Positions 38,930 to 50,512 of a stretch of 64,000 nucleotides of DNA are shown here, piece after piece. Under the pieces are notes generated by a model. It saw only the letters and a list, made by a program, of their open reading frames with translations, was not told where the DNA came from and searched no databases. Source of the stretch: Prorocentrum cordatum (Eukaryota > Sar > Dinophyceae > Prorocentrales > Prorocentraceae); assembly GCA_963575745.1 (NCBI GenBank), contig CAUYUJ010013903.1, forward strand, positions 142,001-206,000, given 5' to 3'. Position 1 is the stretch's first letter, and each line of letters opens with the position of its first letter. Both the position numbers and the translations under genes were made by a program.

Positions 38930-39155
38930 AAACGAACTCTATATACACCGACGCTTTTTCCGACCATGCGCTGAGATTCGCACAGGAACGCGGATCCTGG
39001 TGTCTTCGGGATCCTGTGTATACATTTTTCGTTGTCTCCCTTTGAGAACTGGGACAAGTTTGCACCACACCACCCCGACGTCGTCCCCGACCGTTACAAA
39101 AAAAATGTGGGATTGAAAAGGCAGCCCGTCACTGGTAATGTATACGTTCCAGTTT
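38930..39155 (+). repeat. R16 dispersed repeat, plus copy
   Basis: GAACTCTATATACACCGACG, GCGGATCCTGGTGT, GTATACATTTTTCGTTG and CACTGGTAATGTATACGTTC match the reverse complement of 45607-45830. The termini GGAAACGAACTCTATATACA and GTATACGTTCCAGTTTCC are loosely inverted. Confidence 0.78.
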
Positions 39156-39310
39156 CCGATTTCATGCGCGACAGGGCAAGAACAGCCGCGCCCGGACGGC
39201 GCACCTTCGGGAGGTGTGCGCGTGTGCGTGATCACCAAGGCAGCGTCACTGAGCCTCGGCCGGCCACCACTGGCAAGCTTTGCGCAGACGAGGGCGCGGG
39301 GGGGTAGATC

Positions 39311-39472
39311 AGGAGGGGAGAACACGCACAGACGCCATGAATCGTCGATTCCCAAGAAAATATAGGAAAATATGGGAAGTGGGGGGGAAGACGAACCCCC
39401 GGAAAATATAGGGACAATATGGGGACTCCTGTTATCTGTGCCTGTTGCTTTGTATGTCCCCAGGGCCCCGTC
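39311..39472 (+). mobile_element. R2 element, complete
   Basis: AGGAGGGGAGAACACGCACA to CCCCAGGGCCCCGTC (162 bp). Confidence 0.78.
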
Positions 39473-39634
39473 AGTAAGAGCAGCACCGCTCCGTCTGCAG
39501 AGAGCGGGGGTGGGGGGGAGGGGGAGGGGCGAGGGAGGCGGGAGGCGAAGGGGCAGAGCGAGGAAGCGCATCGCAGTCACACGGAGTGTTTTTATGCGCG
39601 GCGATCTCCTCTGAAGCAGGAGCTGTCGCCTTCC

Positions 39635-39819
39635 CTGTCAACGGCACCGTAACGGGTACTTACTAACGGGTACTTTGAATGTTTGCCGAAAGTTGCCACT
39701 TTAGGGCCTTTTTCTTGCATTGCAGCTTTGCCCACATCGGAAAGGGTTGGGTTCGCTGGGTCAGTGGCCAAAGTACCCGTTAGTGGAGTCCCCGTTTGGG
39801 GGGCGCTGACCCTGGCCAT
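39635..39819. mobile_element. R10 MITE-like element with a matching empty site
   Basis: Element 39643-39811, GGCACCGTAACGGGTACTTA to GGGGGGCGCTGACC (169 bp). The right flank CTGGCCAT (39812-39819) and left CTGTCAAC (39635-39642) are the two copies of the target. The uninterrupted target GTCGCCTTCCCTGGCCATTG is present at about 40013-40034. Confidence 0.88.
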
Positions 39820-40004
39820 TGACGTCTATGACAAGGTACAGTGTCGTTTTTTTATCCATGCTCCGCGTGCGGATCATGTATCAGAAATGCACGGATTCAG
39901 TATTACACACAACGATGAGTTCGTGCATACATTCAGTCATATATTAATCATGTATCATAAGTCCTATATGTTTAAACATCACGTGTATTAACACTTGCCC
40001 TGTA

Positions 40005-40048
40005 GGCAGGAGTTGTCGCCTTCCCTGGCCATTGACGTCTATGATGGG
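40005..40048 (+). repeat. Empty-site paralogue for the R10 insertion
   Basis: GCAGGAGTTGTCGCCTTCCC continues directly into TGGCCATTGACGTCTATGA. The same two halves are separated by R10 at 39616-39830. Confidence 0.88.
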
Positions 40049-40658
40049 GTAGGAGTGGTCGCTCATAGGCGCTCACTGACACATGACGGACGCCAACGGG
40101 CGCCAACAGGCGCCAGGCGTGGCGCTAGTGGGGACATTGGGTAGACACTAACAGGAGCTAATCGCGGGGAGCCAGTCTTCAAATCTCCCTCACACATAGT
40201 GGAGCGCGGATGCCAGCACCGTCAGACCTTAGTGGGGCCTGGAAGCGCTGGGAGCCGTTCTTTTCAACCGTTTTCGTATTCCAGGAGCTTGCTGGAGATT
40301 GGCAAGGCAAAGTCCCTGCAATTCTGAAGCTCGCTGAGCGTCCCCTAAAACCCACGAGCGGCGAACGTATCCATACCATATCCATGCCCGCGCGGTCCTG
40401 GACTCTGCGGCGCGATCCAATGGACATCAGAGGAGTGAGAGATGCCCATGCCGCTGCTTGTTCTGGAGAGTCCCCGTCGCCATGCTTGGATTGTCATCGA
40501 CACTCTAGGCAGATCGCACCCCGGGAGAAGCCTGGGGAGTGGCGGTATTGGAATTTTCTTTCCCAGAATACGCGGTCACATTGACATTTGTGTTCCGCGC
40601 GGGGCATCCACGGGGTCGCAGTCCGGGGTCCCGATCCGCGATGGCCTGGACACGCCTA
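40049..40658. other. Mostly unassigned; weak R14-like segment
   Basis: About 40370-40560 carries TCCCCGTCGCCATGCTTGGA, GGGGAGTGGCGGTATTGG and a GTATCCATACC start that recall R14. The remainder shows no gene or repeat. Confidence 0.35.
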
Positions 40659-40807
40659 GGGGGCCACATGCGAACCCTACCCCTACCCCCCACGATTTCT
40701 GAGGGGAGGGTGGCGTTCACTTCGCTCGGGAGCTACCGAACGAAGTGAACCCCACCCTCCCCCTCGGAAATCGTGGGGGGTAGGGCTAGGGTTCACATGT
40801 GGCCCCC
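40659..40807. repeat. 149-bp palindrome with telomere-like words
   Basis: Two 67-bp arms (GGGGGCCACATGCGAACCCT... and ...AGGGTTCACATGTGGCCCCC) are inverse complements with about five mismatches, around a loop of about 15 bases. The arms contain AACCCTACCCCTACCCCCC and its complement. Confidence 0.9.
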
Positions 40808-40815
40808 TATCCGAG

Positions 40816-41030
40816 TGGATGGGGTCGGAGGATCGCAATGGGTCGCCAATGTATCACTGATGCATCGGCGATGCATCGGCGATGCATCGGCGATGCATCG
40901 GCGATGCATCGGCGACGTCCGCGATGCATCGGCGACGTCTGCGTGAAGAACACAGAGCTCCGCATCGAGCCGAATCGGTGATGCATTGGCGATGCGGCGC
41001 GATCCTCCGGCCCCATCTACTCGGACCCCA
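40816..41030. repeat. R12 element with GATGCATCGGC tandem units
   Basis: GATGGGGTCGGAGGATCGCA at the left and GCGATCCTCCGGCCCCATC at the right are inverted. Between them GATGCATCGGC repeats at least five times. Confidence 0.75.
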
Positions 41031-41506
41031 CCTAGGAGGCCTACAGCATTCCGCCCCACGAAGAAAAGCGACACGTTGTATGACGGCGCTGAAAGGCGCT
41101 CGTGCGCCTTTCCGCGCGCCGATGCGACAATTACTGTGGCGCGACCCTGCGTCGCGCAAGACCTGCGACCGCCGCTCAGAATCAGTGGCTTGCAGCCAGC
41201 GCTGGCCGATGCTTGGCTGGCATCTGCCCCGATTCGTCGCACCCAAGCGTGCGCTGGCCTTGGGCAAGCCGTCAGGCCTCGGTGTCGGGGGCGGCTTTGG
41301 CACAGGTGAGGGCATGATGCGCGAGTTTCCGTCACAGCACACGCTGCGCCCCTCTCGCGCTTCATCGTGCACACTGCACTCGTGAAGTGGGAGCCCCGAC
41401 ATCGCTGCCGACCGCGACCGAACAGTCCAGGGATCAAATGTGTTGTGTCCTTTTCCCCAGACGCGCGGCCGCCCAGCCTGGGAGAGCGGACAGGGGGGAC
41501 GCGCAT
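41031..41506. other. Unassigned sequence upstream of the LINE
   Basis: Both strands carry frames of more than 100 residues of ordinary composition (for example minus strand, 40854-41402). No domain is recognised. It could belong to the LINE's lost 5' part, but nothing ties it to it. Confidence 0.25.
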
Positions 41507-41690
41507 CAAGAAACCATCAGCTTTTCGTTAGGGTACCCTGGGTTTCTTCGCTCCGCGCGTTGCGCGATGACGTCCCGCGGCCGTTGAAGGAACTGCTGCG
41601 TTCAGGGTGCTCTTGGTTCCCCCCCGTGTGCATCTCGCGCGCGGGTTTTCAGGGCTGGGTTTCTTGCGAGGGTTTCTTGCGGCCGCGTCC
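41507..41690. repeat. R17 dispersed repeat, copy 4
   Basis: CATCAAGAAACCATCAGCTT, GGGTACCCTGGGTTTCTTCG and GGGTTTCTTGCGAGGGTTTC match 34205-34390. Confidence 0.65.
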
Positions 41691-41694
41691 GCAC

Positions 41695-43415
41695 CGTATC
41701 ATTGCAACCCACTCGCAGATCGATTTCTTCGTGTGTGAACACAACTGGTTGCACAATGTGAAGGCCGCGAGATCCCTCACACATGCGCCGCTGTCGTCGC
41801 ACAATTTTCTGCTCCATGCCGCGCTCAAGATGGAAGTGGTGAAGGGCCCAGTTGAACGAAATCCCCTGCAGGACATTCGATCGCTACTGGAGCCTGGACT
41901 GAAGCTCTCTTTCGGCCGTTGCTTCAGCGAGGCGATGGAGCAGTTTGAGGACAGCGTTGGATGAGGGAAACGTGAACATCGCGTGGTCTCGTCTTGTAGA
42001 CGGCTTCTGGCGAGCAGAGGAATCCACAGTGCCTGTCGAGCGCCGTCGACCGAGACGCCCCTGGACGAGCTGCTGCACTCAATTTGATATCAAGGAGAAA
42101 GGGGGCAAGACGCCAAGGGGACGCGCCGGAGGAAAAGACAATTGCAAAACAGATCCGAGCATCAGTCGCCCGTGACCAGGCCCACTGGCTGCAGGATGTT
42201 ACCAAAGAAGACGATTGGGAGCAGATCTGGAAGGTGCGCAAAGTGCGAACGCGACAACCAGGCAGACTACGGGATAGCAGCGCGGTGAGAATGTGGACAG
42301 CGACAGGCGGGCAGACATTTTGGCCGAGCATTTTGATCAAATCAAGTGGCGGGCGGTGCGTCCGACCGCGGTCCTCCCGAACAGCGAGAGCATCCACCTC
42401 TGAACTACCCGCGAGGCTCGGTGCCAGCATGGAGTCAGAAGACCGGGAAGCCGCGCAGAAGCTGAATAACGGGCGCGCAGTTGTCTGGACTCGATCAAGT
42501 GCCGCCGGAATTCTGGAACGCCGTGATCGAAGATGGGGAGTCCGTACTTGTCTTGGGTTACCCGATTTCGCAAAGTTGTATGGTCAGAATTACTATGATT
42601 CAGAAGAAGAGCGACCCGTCGGCCTGCGTTTACAGGTATCAGCCTCCTACCAATATGACACGGTTGGAAAGGTTGAAGCAAGCAGGGGCCGAATATCGCA
42701 TCTGGCGCACGCAATTTGGCTTCAGATCTGGCCGAGGAACCGGCGACGCTATATTCTTGGCCAGGCGCATCCTCGAGGACGCTTGGGCGACGAAGCCAGG
42801 CTCGTCATTGCTACTCGTTTCGGACTGGGCGAAGGCCTTCGATTCAGTATCGCCCAGCGCCTTGGCAACTTCACTGCGGAGGTTTGGGTGCCCCTCGAAA
42901 TTTGTCCACATGGTTGAATCGATGCATCATGATCGGTTTTTCGTCGCTTCCGATTCAGGCACCTTGTCGGCGGAGCGGAACCAGCAATTTGGGATATGTC
43001 AGGGATGTCCACGAACACTGCTTCTTTTCACAACCGTAATGACGACGCTCATTCCATGTTCCAGGTGCGCGTGCCGAACGTTCCACGGCCGAATGTTGTC
43101 AGGGAGTTGGTGTACGCTGACGTCGCTCTCCTGCCAAACGGCAATTTAGACATCATCCAAGATCTGATGTCTTGCGTAGGGGAATGCGCGCGACATTATG
43201 GACTGACTCTGAATTGGCGCAAGGTTGAAGTGAAGCGCTGTCGCGCCGAAACTCATCTCGTCAATGGCGCAGGTAAGGGGGCGACGGGAATCAGCAGCTT
43301 AGTCGATTTACGCGCGTTGCTGTCCGCAGATGGCTGGAACGGCGCGGATCTGAACCGTATATTCGGAACGGTTGCGATCGTGGTACACGTGGTGAATTTT
43401 TCCAATCCTTGCTAG
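41695..43415 (+). pseudogene. Degenerate non-LTR (LINE-type) retrotransposon: endonuclease tail and reverse transcriptase
   Basis: The first part (about 41695-41960) reads SQIDFFVCEHNWLHNV and SSHNFLLHAALKME, the C-terminal IDY...SDH region of an AP-type endonuclease with the Asp of SDH changed. A linker follows in a shifted frame (42084-42490, QAHWLQDV...LNNGRA). The RT core in another frame (42481-43149) shows LDQVPPEFWNAVIEDG, TQFGFRSGRGTGDAIF, LLVSDWAKAFDSVSPSAL and FGICQGCPRTL. A final shift gives LVYADVALLPNGN (42996-43415 frame), where the second catalytic Asp of the YADD box is Val. With at least three frameshifts it is inactive. Such LINEs are abundant in dinoflagellate genomes. Confidence 0.85.
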
Positions 43416-43732
43416 CGCATCGTCTGGCGCAAGGTTTCTGACTGGCGGACTTCTCCAGACGTGCGGTGCCTTGATTGTTGCCGCGCGCCCCCCCCCCCCG
43501 GGAATTCCCGACCTTTTTGAACACGGATTGAGCGTTGTATTTGTTTGATTCAGGCAAGTTGACATGCACGGCATTCCTCTCTCTCTCTCTCTCTCTCTCT
43601 CTCCCGCCGCCGCCGTTTCAGGTAGCGTTGGGCCGAACAGGCGTGCAAGCGAGGCCCGACCCTGTTTGAGGTCCACATGCGTTTCTGGGTCTCCTCAGGG
43701 GCGACTACAGGGGGGACGGGTTCATGGAAACA
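43416..43732. other. Unassigned sequence with a (CT)n run
   Basis: (CT)14 at about 43577-43604 and a poly-C run at 43490. No poly-A or LINE 3' end could be identified. Confidence 0.35.
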
Positions 43733-43866
43733 TGCGTCGACCCCCGATCGCCCATGCATCGCCGAGAGGGGCCCGAGAGCCCCAACCTGCCCAGGAACGT
43801 GCGGATCTGCTACAGGGGGCCCATGGGCGATCTATCGGCGATGTGTCGCCGATTCCAGGTCGATGC
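43733..43866. repeat. GC-rich inverted repeat related to 31588-31690
   Basis: CGTCGACCCCCGATCGCCCA and CGCCGATTCCAGGTCGATG are loosely inverted ends shared with the 31.6-kb copy. Confidence 0.55.
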
Positions 43867-44206
43867 TCCCCCCCTAAGGTCCGTACGACCGAACTTGGTA
43901 TGGAAAGAATTGGTACGATGCCCAACAACAGTTCCTGTTCAGTCTGGACAGGGCTGACTGTCCGCGCCTTCGAAGTCCCCCCCGATCGTTACCCCTCCTC
44001 CGCCCTCCACTCTTGGGGGACGCGGGCGGCGGGCGGCAACATGCGCGACGGGGGCGGCATGGACGGGGGCAGATCGTTCGGGCCCCGCGGGGGATGGGGG
44101 GCGCGCGGTGCCCACGAGGAGGGCATAAAGGGACGAGGGGGAGGATGTGGGAAGAGCTGGGAGAAGGAGAGGGAGGAGGAGCTGGGAGGAGGAGGGGTTG
44201 GAGGAA
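43867..44206 (+). other. Unassigned sequence, glycine-rich frame at its end
   Basis: From about 44041 one frame reads MRDGGGMDGGRSFGPRGGWG and on into KSWEKEREEEL. It could be a short Gly-rich coding piece, but it stops just before the GAT array. Otherwise nothing. Confidence 0.2.
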
Positions 44207-44830
<624 letters not shown>

Positions 44831-44898
44831 CCTTGCCTGGGTCTGGACGAATACGGCCTCCGATCCCGATGCGTTTCTGTTTGCGACCCCCCCCCTAG

Positions 44899-45048
44899 CG
44901 CGGCCAGGCTGCGCGGGCCCTGATTGCGCGCCTCGAGGAGAGCCGACGGCGAGAACACGCCGCTCCGTCGCGCAGCGCCGCCCCGGCGCACGTCGGCGGC
45001 GATGCGCCGTGGGAGGAGCCCGAGGAGGACCTTGCGCCACTCCCTCTC
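44899..45048 (+). CDS. Exon-like stretch, helical then acidic
   Basis: Begins after a CCCCCCTAG acceptor-like site and reads RGQAARALIARLEESRRREH, AAPSRSAAPAHVGGDAPWEE and PEEDLAPLPLP. The first 20 residues look like a coiled-coil helix; the rest is loop-like and acidic. It is one of the better exon candidates by composition. It lies just after the acidic-triplet array and before a CTCC-rich tract. No family recognised; donor unclear. Confidence 0.4.
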
Positions 45049-45250
45049 CCCAGGGCTCTTCCCCCTCGTCCTCCTCTTCTTCCTCCCCACGCCGATACCA
45101 ATGGCTTTCCTCCCCCTCCTCCTCCTCAACCCGCTGCGCCTCCTCCTCCTCCTCCTTCACCTCGCGGCTTCCTCCTCCTTCTCTTTTTGTCCTCCTCTTC
45201 CTCTTCTTTTTCCTCCTCCTCTCCTCCTCTCCTTTTCCTCCTCTTCCAAA
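45049..45250. repeat. CTCC-rich polypyrimidine tract
   Basis: CCTCCTCCT and TTCCTCCT words dominate. Its reverse orientation relative to the preceding (GAG)n could allow folding. Confidence 0.7.
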
Positions 45251-45274
45251 CTTTTCGAATAATCAGAAACGCAT

Positions 45275-45440
45275 AACCATGATTGATCGGAGGTCTGCGC
45301 TGAGCTCTTGGATCGGCTCTGGGCTCCCCTGGTGGCGCCTTTGGCGCAGCCCCTTGCGCGCGCTCCGCGCGCAAGGGAGGGGGTCCAGCCCCGATCCAAG
45401 ACATCCTCGCGGACATTCGAGAAATTATGTTTACGCCGTG
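45275..45440. repeat. R3 foldback hairpin
   Basis: GATCGGAGGTCTGCGCTGAG and CATCCTCGCGGACATTCGAG arms with a TTGCGCGCGCTCCGCGCGCAA apex. Confidence 0.7.
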
Positions 45441-45606
45441 TCTTGTTCTCCTAACTTCGTCTCGTCGAAAGAAAACCCGACGGACGAGTTTTGGCCGTTT
45501 TCGGCCTCTGGGGGCCCCCACTAGGCCCTGGGACCATCAAACAGTGGCTCAGGATGAAACGCCTAGCCTGGGGAAGGGCTCTCTTTGAGGGGCCTCTGAT
45601 CGGGAG

Positions 45607-45830
45607 CTGGAGCATATACATTACCAGTGGCGGGCTGTTTTTCAATCCCAGAACTTTTTGAGGGCCGGGGACGACGCCGGATTGGTGTGGTGTATACTTT
45701 GTGTCCCATTTCCCAGGGGGGGAGCATCAACAAATGTATACACGAGGATCCGTATACACCAGGATCCGCTTTCCTGTGCGCGTTTCAGGGCGGGGCCGGA
45801 AGAAGCGTCGGTGTATAGAGTTCGGCTCCT
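45607..45830 (-). repeat. R16 dispersed repeat, minus copy
   Basis: Reverse complement of the 38930-39155 repeat. Both carry a GGATCC(T/C)-type pair and GTATACA words. Confidence 0.78.
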
Positions 45831-45984
45831 CATCTGAGCCTCCCGCCCCCCCTTGGCGCTCCCGGCACGTGCGCGTCAGCGTGACGGAAGCTCCTGGGCA
45901 GCGCTGCCCCGGTGCGCACGCGGCTCCCGGCAGCGGCTCTCCGGCAGGCCTTGGCGCGCACCGTCCACGGAGTGCGTGGCGATC

Positions 45985-46160
45985 AATGGAGAGGAAGCGT
46001 GTTGCCAAATAATTTCCAGATGTCTAGAACATGTGTTAAAATTGCTTCAAACATGTAAAAACATGTTTTAAACATTTCCATGACATTTTTCTTACATTTT
46101 AAACACATGTTTCATGCGATGATAGGACTGTTAGGGTGTCCATTGTCGTGGCATCCACAA
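45985..46160 (+). repeat. R15 AT-rich dispersed repeat, copy 2
   Basis: AATGGAGAGGAAGCGTGTTG, ATAATTTCCAGATGTCTAGA, ACATGTTTTAAACAT and GTGTCCATTGTCGTGGCATC align with 33325-33497. Confidence 0.75.
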
Positions 46161-46689
46161 GCGTGAGGTCGCCTGCAGGCGAAGGCGCACGTGCGAGTTT
46201 TCTAGGGCCCTGCACCGCCACCCCCCCTCTGCGGGAGGAGGACCTCGCTCATCGAAGAGCAGCAAGAAGGACGTGCACATAAGTGTTGAGAGGTCCGCGC
46301 GGACTCCTTGGGTCGTGTCGGCACGAATCTGCCGTCAGGAGGTCATACCCACCAGCCAGTGCTGTGTCCAGGATGGGCTTCGCCTGAATCGGTGTACGCA
46401 GCCGGACAGTTGCGTCACCTGGAGAACCCAGAATGCCCAAATAGATCTACACCGCAGCCATCGTCGTCGTCGTCGTCCTCTTCCTCCCCCTCCCATCAGA
46501 TCTCTCTTTGGCAGCACGCTGGTCCAAGGGCCTTTGTTTCGAAGACACCTACGGCGAATCACCGCCGCCCCCTGCTTGTTAGGTTACGCATACGTAGACA
46601 AACGTTGGGGCAACGCTTGGCCTAGCAATTGGACCACGTGCTTCCCCAGCGGTTGTGGAACCTGTCAGCGAACACGTGGGGGATGAGGA
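46161..46689. other. Unassigned sequence
   Basis: One R3 half-arm (GAGGTCCGCGCGGACTCCTTGG near 46290 is itself palindromic). Otherwise no gene or shared repeat. Confidence 0.35.
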
Positions 46690-46905
46690 GGATGAGGAGA
46701 AGGATGACAACAACAACAGCAACAACAGCAACAACAGCAACAACAACAGCGACAACAACAGCAACAACAACAGCAGCTGCAGCAACAACATCAGCAGCAA
46801 CAACAACAACAGGAGGAGGAGGAGGGAGGAGGAGGAGGGAGGAGGAGGATGGAGGAGGAGGAGGAGGAGGAGGAGGAGGAGGAGGAGGAGGAGGAGGAGA
46901 TCTCT
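46690..46905 (+). repeat. (CAA)n then (GAG)n arrays
   Basis: CAACAACAG triplets (46708-46815) followed by GAG triplets (46815-46900). Confidence 0.9.
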
Positions 46906-48390
46906 TGGGAGCTCTTGAGTCATCCTTGGGGCATCCTTGGAGCTTCCTGGGGCCTCTTGGAGGCCTCTTGGAGGCCTGCTCCGGACGCTCGGGGGCCTTT
47001 TGGGGCTTCTTGGGAGCCTTCTGGGCTGTCTTCGGGCATTCCTGGCTCGTCTGACGCCGTCGGAAGCCGTCTTGGCAGCCTCTCTTGGCCTTCTCGGGGC
47101 CTATTGGATGCTCCAGGGCTGTTTTGGAGGCCATCTTGGGCCTCTTGGAATCCTCTTGGACCGTCTTGGAGCCCTTTTCGGGCCATCTCAGGGGCCTCTT
47201 GGGCCGTCATGGGGCAATCTTGGAGGTCTCTTGGGCGCTCTTGTGGCGGTCTTGGGGGTTTATTGGGCCGTCTAAGGGCGTCGAAATACCAAAACTGCGC
47301 AACATCCAAACATCTTCAAACACCTCAGGCAAATCAATGATGTTGATCTCTTCGGGCATTCAGGTGGGTCCTCTTGGAGGCCTGTTGGGCCATCTTGGAG
47401 GCCTGTTGGAAGCTTGTTAACCCGTTTTAGGCCATGTTGATGCCATCTCTTAGGCCGCCGTGAGTGCATCATGGGCAGTCTTGGAGACATCTTTCGGCCA
47501 TCTTTGGCTCTCTCCGGGCCTTCTTAGCCATCTTGGATGCGTCGTGGGACCATCTTGGAGGCCATGTCGGGCCATCCTCTCCGTCTTAGAGCCGATGGGG
47601 CAAACGGATAACTAAATTTGGGAGCTCTTCGTGTGGCCGGCGGGTTGGGCCGAGACCCCACTCGGCGTCAAAAAAACACCCAGCCGACCAGCACGCCAGG
47701 CACCGCTGTGATACATGAACAGGGGTCTGCGGATGGCAGAAAGCGCGCGCAGCATCGCGATCCGTTAGCGGGGCGTTACAACAAGAGTCATGGACAGGGG
47801 GTTGGCCTCCAGGGGCCCGAATCAAATGGTCAAATTTTCGGGCATGTTCGGCCCAACTCAGCCCCAGGAGCGCCCAACAAGGCCCCAAGCTGGCCCCAGA
47901 CGGCCCCAAGAGCGCCCAAGCTACCACCACAACGACTTCAGAAAGACCAAAGAGGGCCCCAAGACGGCCCGAGAGCGCTCAAAGATGGTCTTGGACAGCC
48001 AAAGGGGCCTTCAAGACGCTCCACGAGGCCTCCAAAAAAGGGGACGCCCCAGAGGCGCGAATCGTGTCATTCCCATGGGTAAACGTATATTATTCGCATA
48101 TCTGCTGCTTTGGTATTTACAGGGTCCACAACGGTCCAAGAAGCCCCGGGGACCCCCTCCAAGACGGCACAAGAGACCCCCAAGATGGCCCCAAGACGGC
48201 CCATAAGGACTCCTTGTGGGCTCTCAGGCGGCCCTACCGTGCTCTACGACGGCCCAAGAGAGGCCCCTGAGGGCTCCAAAAGGTCCCGAAGAGAACCCCG
48301 AGAGGGCCACGTGAGGTCCCCAAGAGGGCCCCAGAGGGCCCGAGAGGGCCCCAAGACGGCCCAAGCCCACCAAGACGGCTCAAGAGGGCC
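46905..48390. repeat. Foldback of minisatellite arms, structure 2
   Basis: The left arm (46905-47600) is of CTCTTGGGGC(C)/GGCC(T)TCTTGGA units. The right arm (about 47850-48390) is of CCCCAAGACGGCCC units in the opposite sense. The 250-bp centre (47600-47850) is unique. TATTTACAGG at about 48112-48121 recalls TTTTTTTACAGG in structure 1. Confidence 0.75.
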
Positions 48391-48459
48391 CACGATTTCC
48401 TTTTCTGGGACGGCGCCGGCGATTGCGGCGGCGGGCGGCGGCGGCGGGGAGCGTCAACG

Positions 48460-49155
48460 AGGATGACGGTGGTGGTGGTGGTGGTGGTGGTGGTGGTGGT
48501 GGTGGTGGTGGTGGTGGTGGTGGTGGTGGGGGGTTGTGGAGGTGATGATGGCGGTGGTGGTGGTGGTTGTGGTGGTGGTGGTGTGGTGGTTTGTTGTTGT
48601 GGTGGTGGTGCTGGTGGGTGGTGGGTGGTGCTGGTGGTGGTGGAGGTGGATTGGTGATGGTGTGGTGGTGGTTTGTGGTGGTGACGGTGGTGGTGGTGGT
48701 GGGTTGTGGTGGTGGTGGTAGTTTTGTGGTGGTGTGGTGGTGGTTTGTGGTGGTGGTGGTGGTGGTGGGTTGTGATGGTGGCGTTGGTTTGTGGAGGTGG
48801 TGCTGGTGGTGGTGGTGGTGGCGGTGGTGGTGGTGTTTGTTGTGGTGGTGGTGGGTTGTGCTGCTGGTAGTGGTGTTGGTGGTGGCGGTGTTGGTGGTGG
48901 TGGTGTGGTAGATTGTGGTGGTGGTGGTGGTAGTGGTGGTGGGTTTTTGTGGTGGTGGTGGTGGTGGTGGTGGTGGTGATGGTGAGTTGTGGTGGTGGTG
49001 GTGGTGGTGGCTGTGGTGGTGGTGGTCGTGGTGGCTGTGGTGGTGGTGGTGGTGGTGGTGGTGGTGGTGGTGGTGGTTGTGTGGTGGGTTTGCGGTGGTG
49101 TTGGTGGGTTGAGGGTGTGGTGGTGTTGGTAGTGGCGGTGGTGGTGGTACTGGTG
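48460..49155 (+). repeat. (GGT)n array, about 700 bp
   Basis: GGT/GTG triplets interrupted by TGT, GGC and GAT. Minus-strand frames of over 300 residues (His/Thr/Pro) are shadows. Confidence 0.93.
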
Positions 49156-49490
49156 GTAATCGTCGCTGCGTCCCCGCCGTCGCTGGCGCCAGTGCCGGCG
49201 CTGCTGGCCGCCGCCAGCGCCAACGGGGGGGGCGTTGAATCCCCCCCCTCCCTTTGGGCTGCCTCTGGTCATCGTCGCTGCATCCCCGCCGTCGGCGCTG
49301 CTTGCGGCTGCCAGGGCCGGCGCCGTCCCTGGCGCCAGGGGGGGTAGTGGGGGGTTTGAACCCCCTCCCCTGGGGCTGCCTCTGGTCATTGTCGTTGCAT
49401 CCCCGCCGTCGGTGCTGCTTGCGGCCGCCAGCGCCGGCGCCGGCGCTGGCGCCGAGGGGGGGGGGGTTCATCCCCTCCCCCCTTGGGAGG
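49156..49490 (+). repeat. 111/117-bp tandem repeat, three units
   Basis: GTC(G/A)CTGC(A/G)TCCCCGCCGTC recurs at about 49161, 49272 and 49389. Each unit ends in a G-run and a CCCC(C)TCCC block. On the minus strand the unit is open as DGGDAATMTRGSP(R/K)GGG. Confidence 0.8.
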
Positions 49491-49756
49491 GGGGGGGGTG
49501 TGGGAGGGGGGGGAATTTGGGTGGGAGGGGAGTCCCCCTGGTTTTGATCGACGGCGCCGAGTGTTGGGGGGGCCCACCCTTTGGTTCGAAACGCGACGCC
49601 GAACGTTCCCAAGGCAAGCGCCCGTGAAACGCCCTCTTTCCAAGGTCTTAAAGGCCAAGGGGGCTCCAAGACACCGAGCAAGCGATCTCGCGCCTTCACA
49701 GGTCACGGGCACTTTCCGTCCCCGTGCCAAGCAGGTCGAATGGCTTTCAGCCCATC

Positions 49757-50512
49757 CCGCCACCGTGCCTGGGTTGTAGGTCGAAGGCCTCCTGGATGTT
49801 CGATCGGATCTCGTCGAGGCCTCTCGGGGGCCTCCTAGAGACAGTTTTGAAGCCTTGGGGAGCTGTTTTGGGGCCTCTTAGGGGCATCTTTTGGGTTTCG
49901 TGGGGGCCTCGTGGGGGCCGCTTGGGGCGGAAGGCTCGGATTTGTAGGTCGTGTTCCCCCCCTTGGGCCCCTTGTCGAGCCATCGTGGGGCCTTCTTTGG
50001 GGCCTTGTTGGGCCGCCCTGGACGCGCCGCCTGGAGTCCCTCTCGGGCAGTCGTGGGGCCCTCTTGGAAGCCTCTGGGGTCCGTGTTGGGGCGGTCTTGG
50101 GGACCTTGGGACGTCTAGCGTCCCAAGCTCGAAAAGTGGATCACCCACACAACATTGTAAAACTTAATGAGGGTCAGTGATTTTGGCCGCTCGGGGCCCT
50201 CTTGGGAGGGCTCTTGGGGCTCTTCCTGGGGAGTCTCGAAGGCTTCTTGGGCCGTCTTTGGGCCATCTTGGGCGTCTTGGACCGATCGTGCAGCGATTCG
50301 GGGCACCCTTGGACCGTCTGGGCGGCCTCTTGGGCCCTCTTGGCCCCGTGTTTGGGCCCTCTTGGCCCCGGAGAAGTCGTGCGGGAACGCTCGACGGGTC
50401 CCAGCGCCGAGGCCCTAAGAGATTTGAGAGTTAGGGCTTGAGGACTGAGGCCGAAGGGATGAGGCCAAGGACCCGGGGACACTCCAGCTCGTGCCTCAGG
50501 GCACGGTGGCAG
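49757..50512. repeat. Minisatellite element related to foldback structure 1
   Basis: CCGCCACCGTGCCTGGGTTG at the left and CAGGGCACGGTGGCAG at the right are inverted ends. Inside, CTTGGGGCC-type units and GGGGCGGAAGGCTCGGATTT align with GACGCGGAAGGCTAGGATTT of structure 1. Confidence 0.7.

Noticed and set aside
48234-49699. Very long minus-strand His/Thr/Pro-rich frames
   Set aside because: Shadows of the (GGT)n array and the 111/117-bp tandem repeat.
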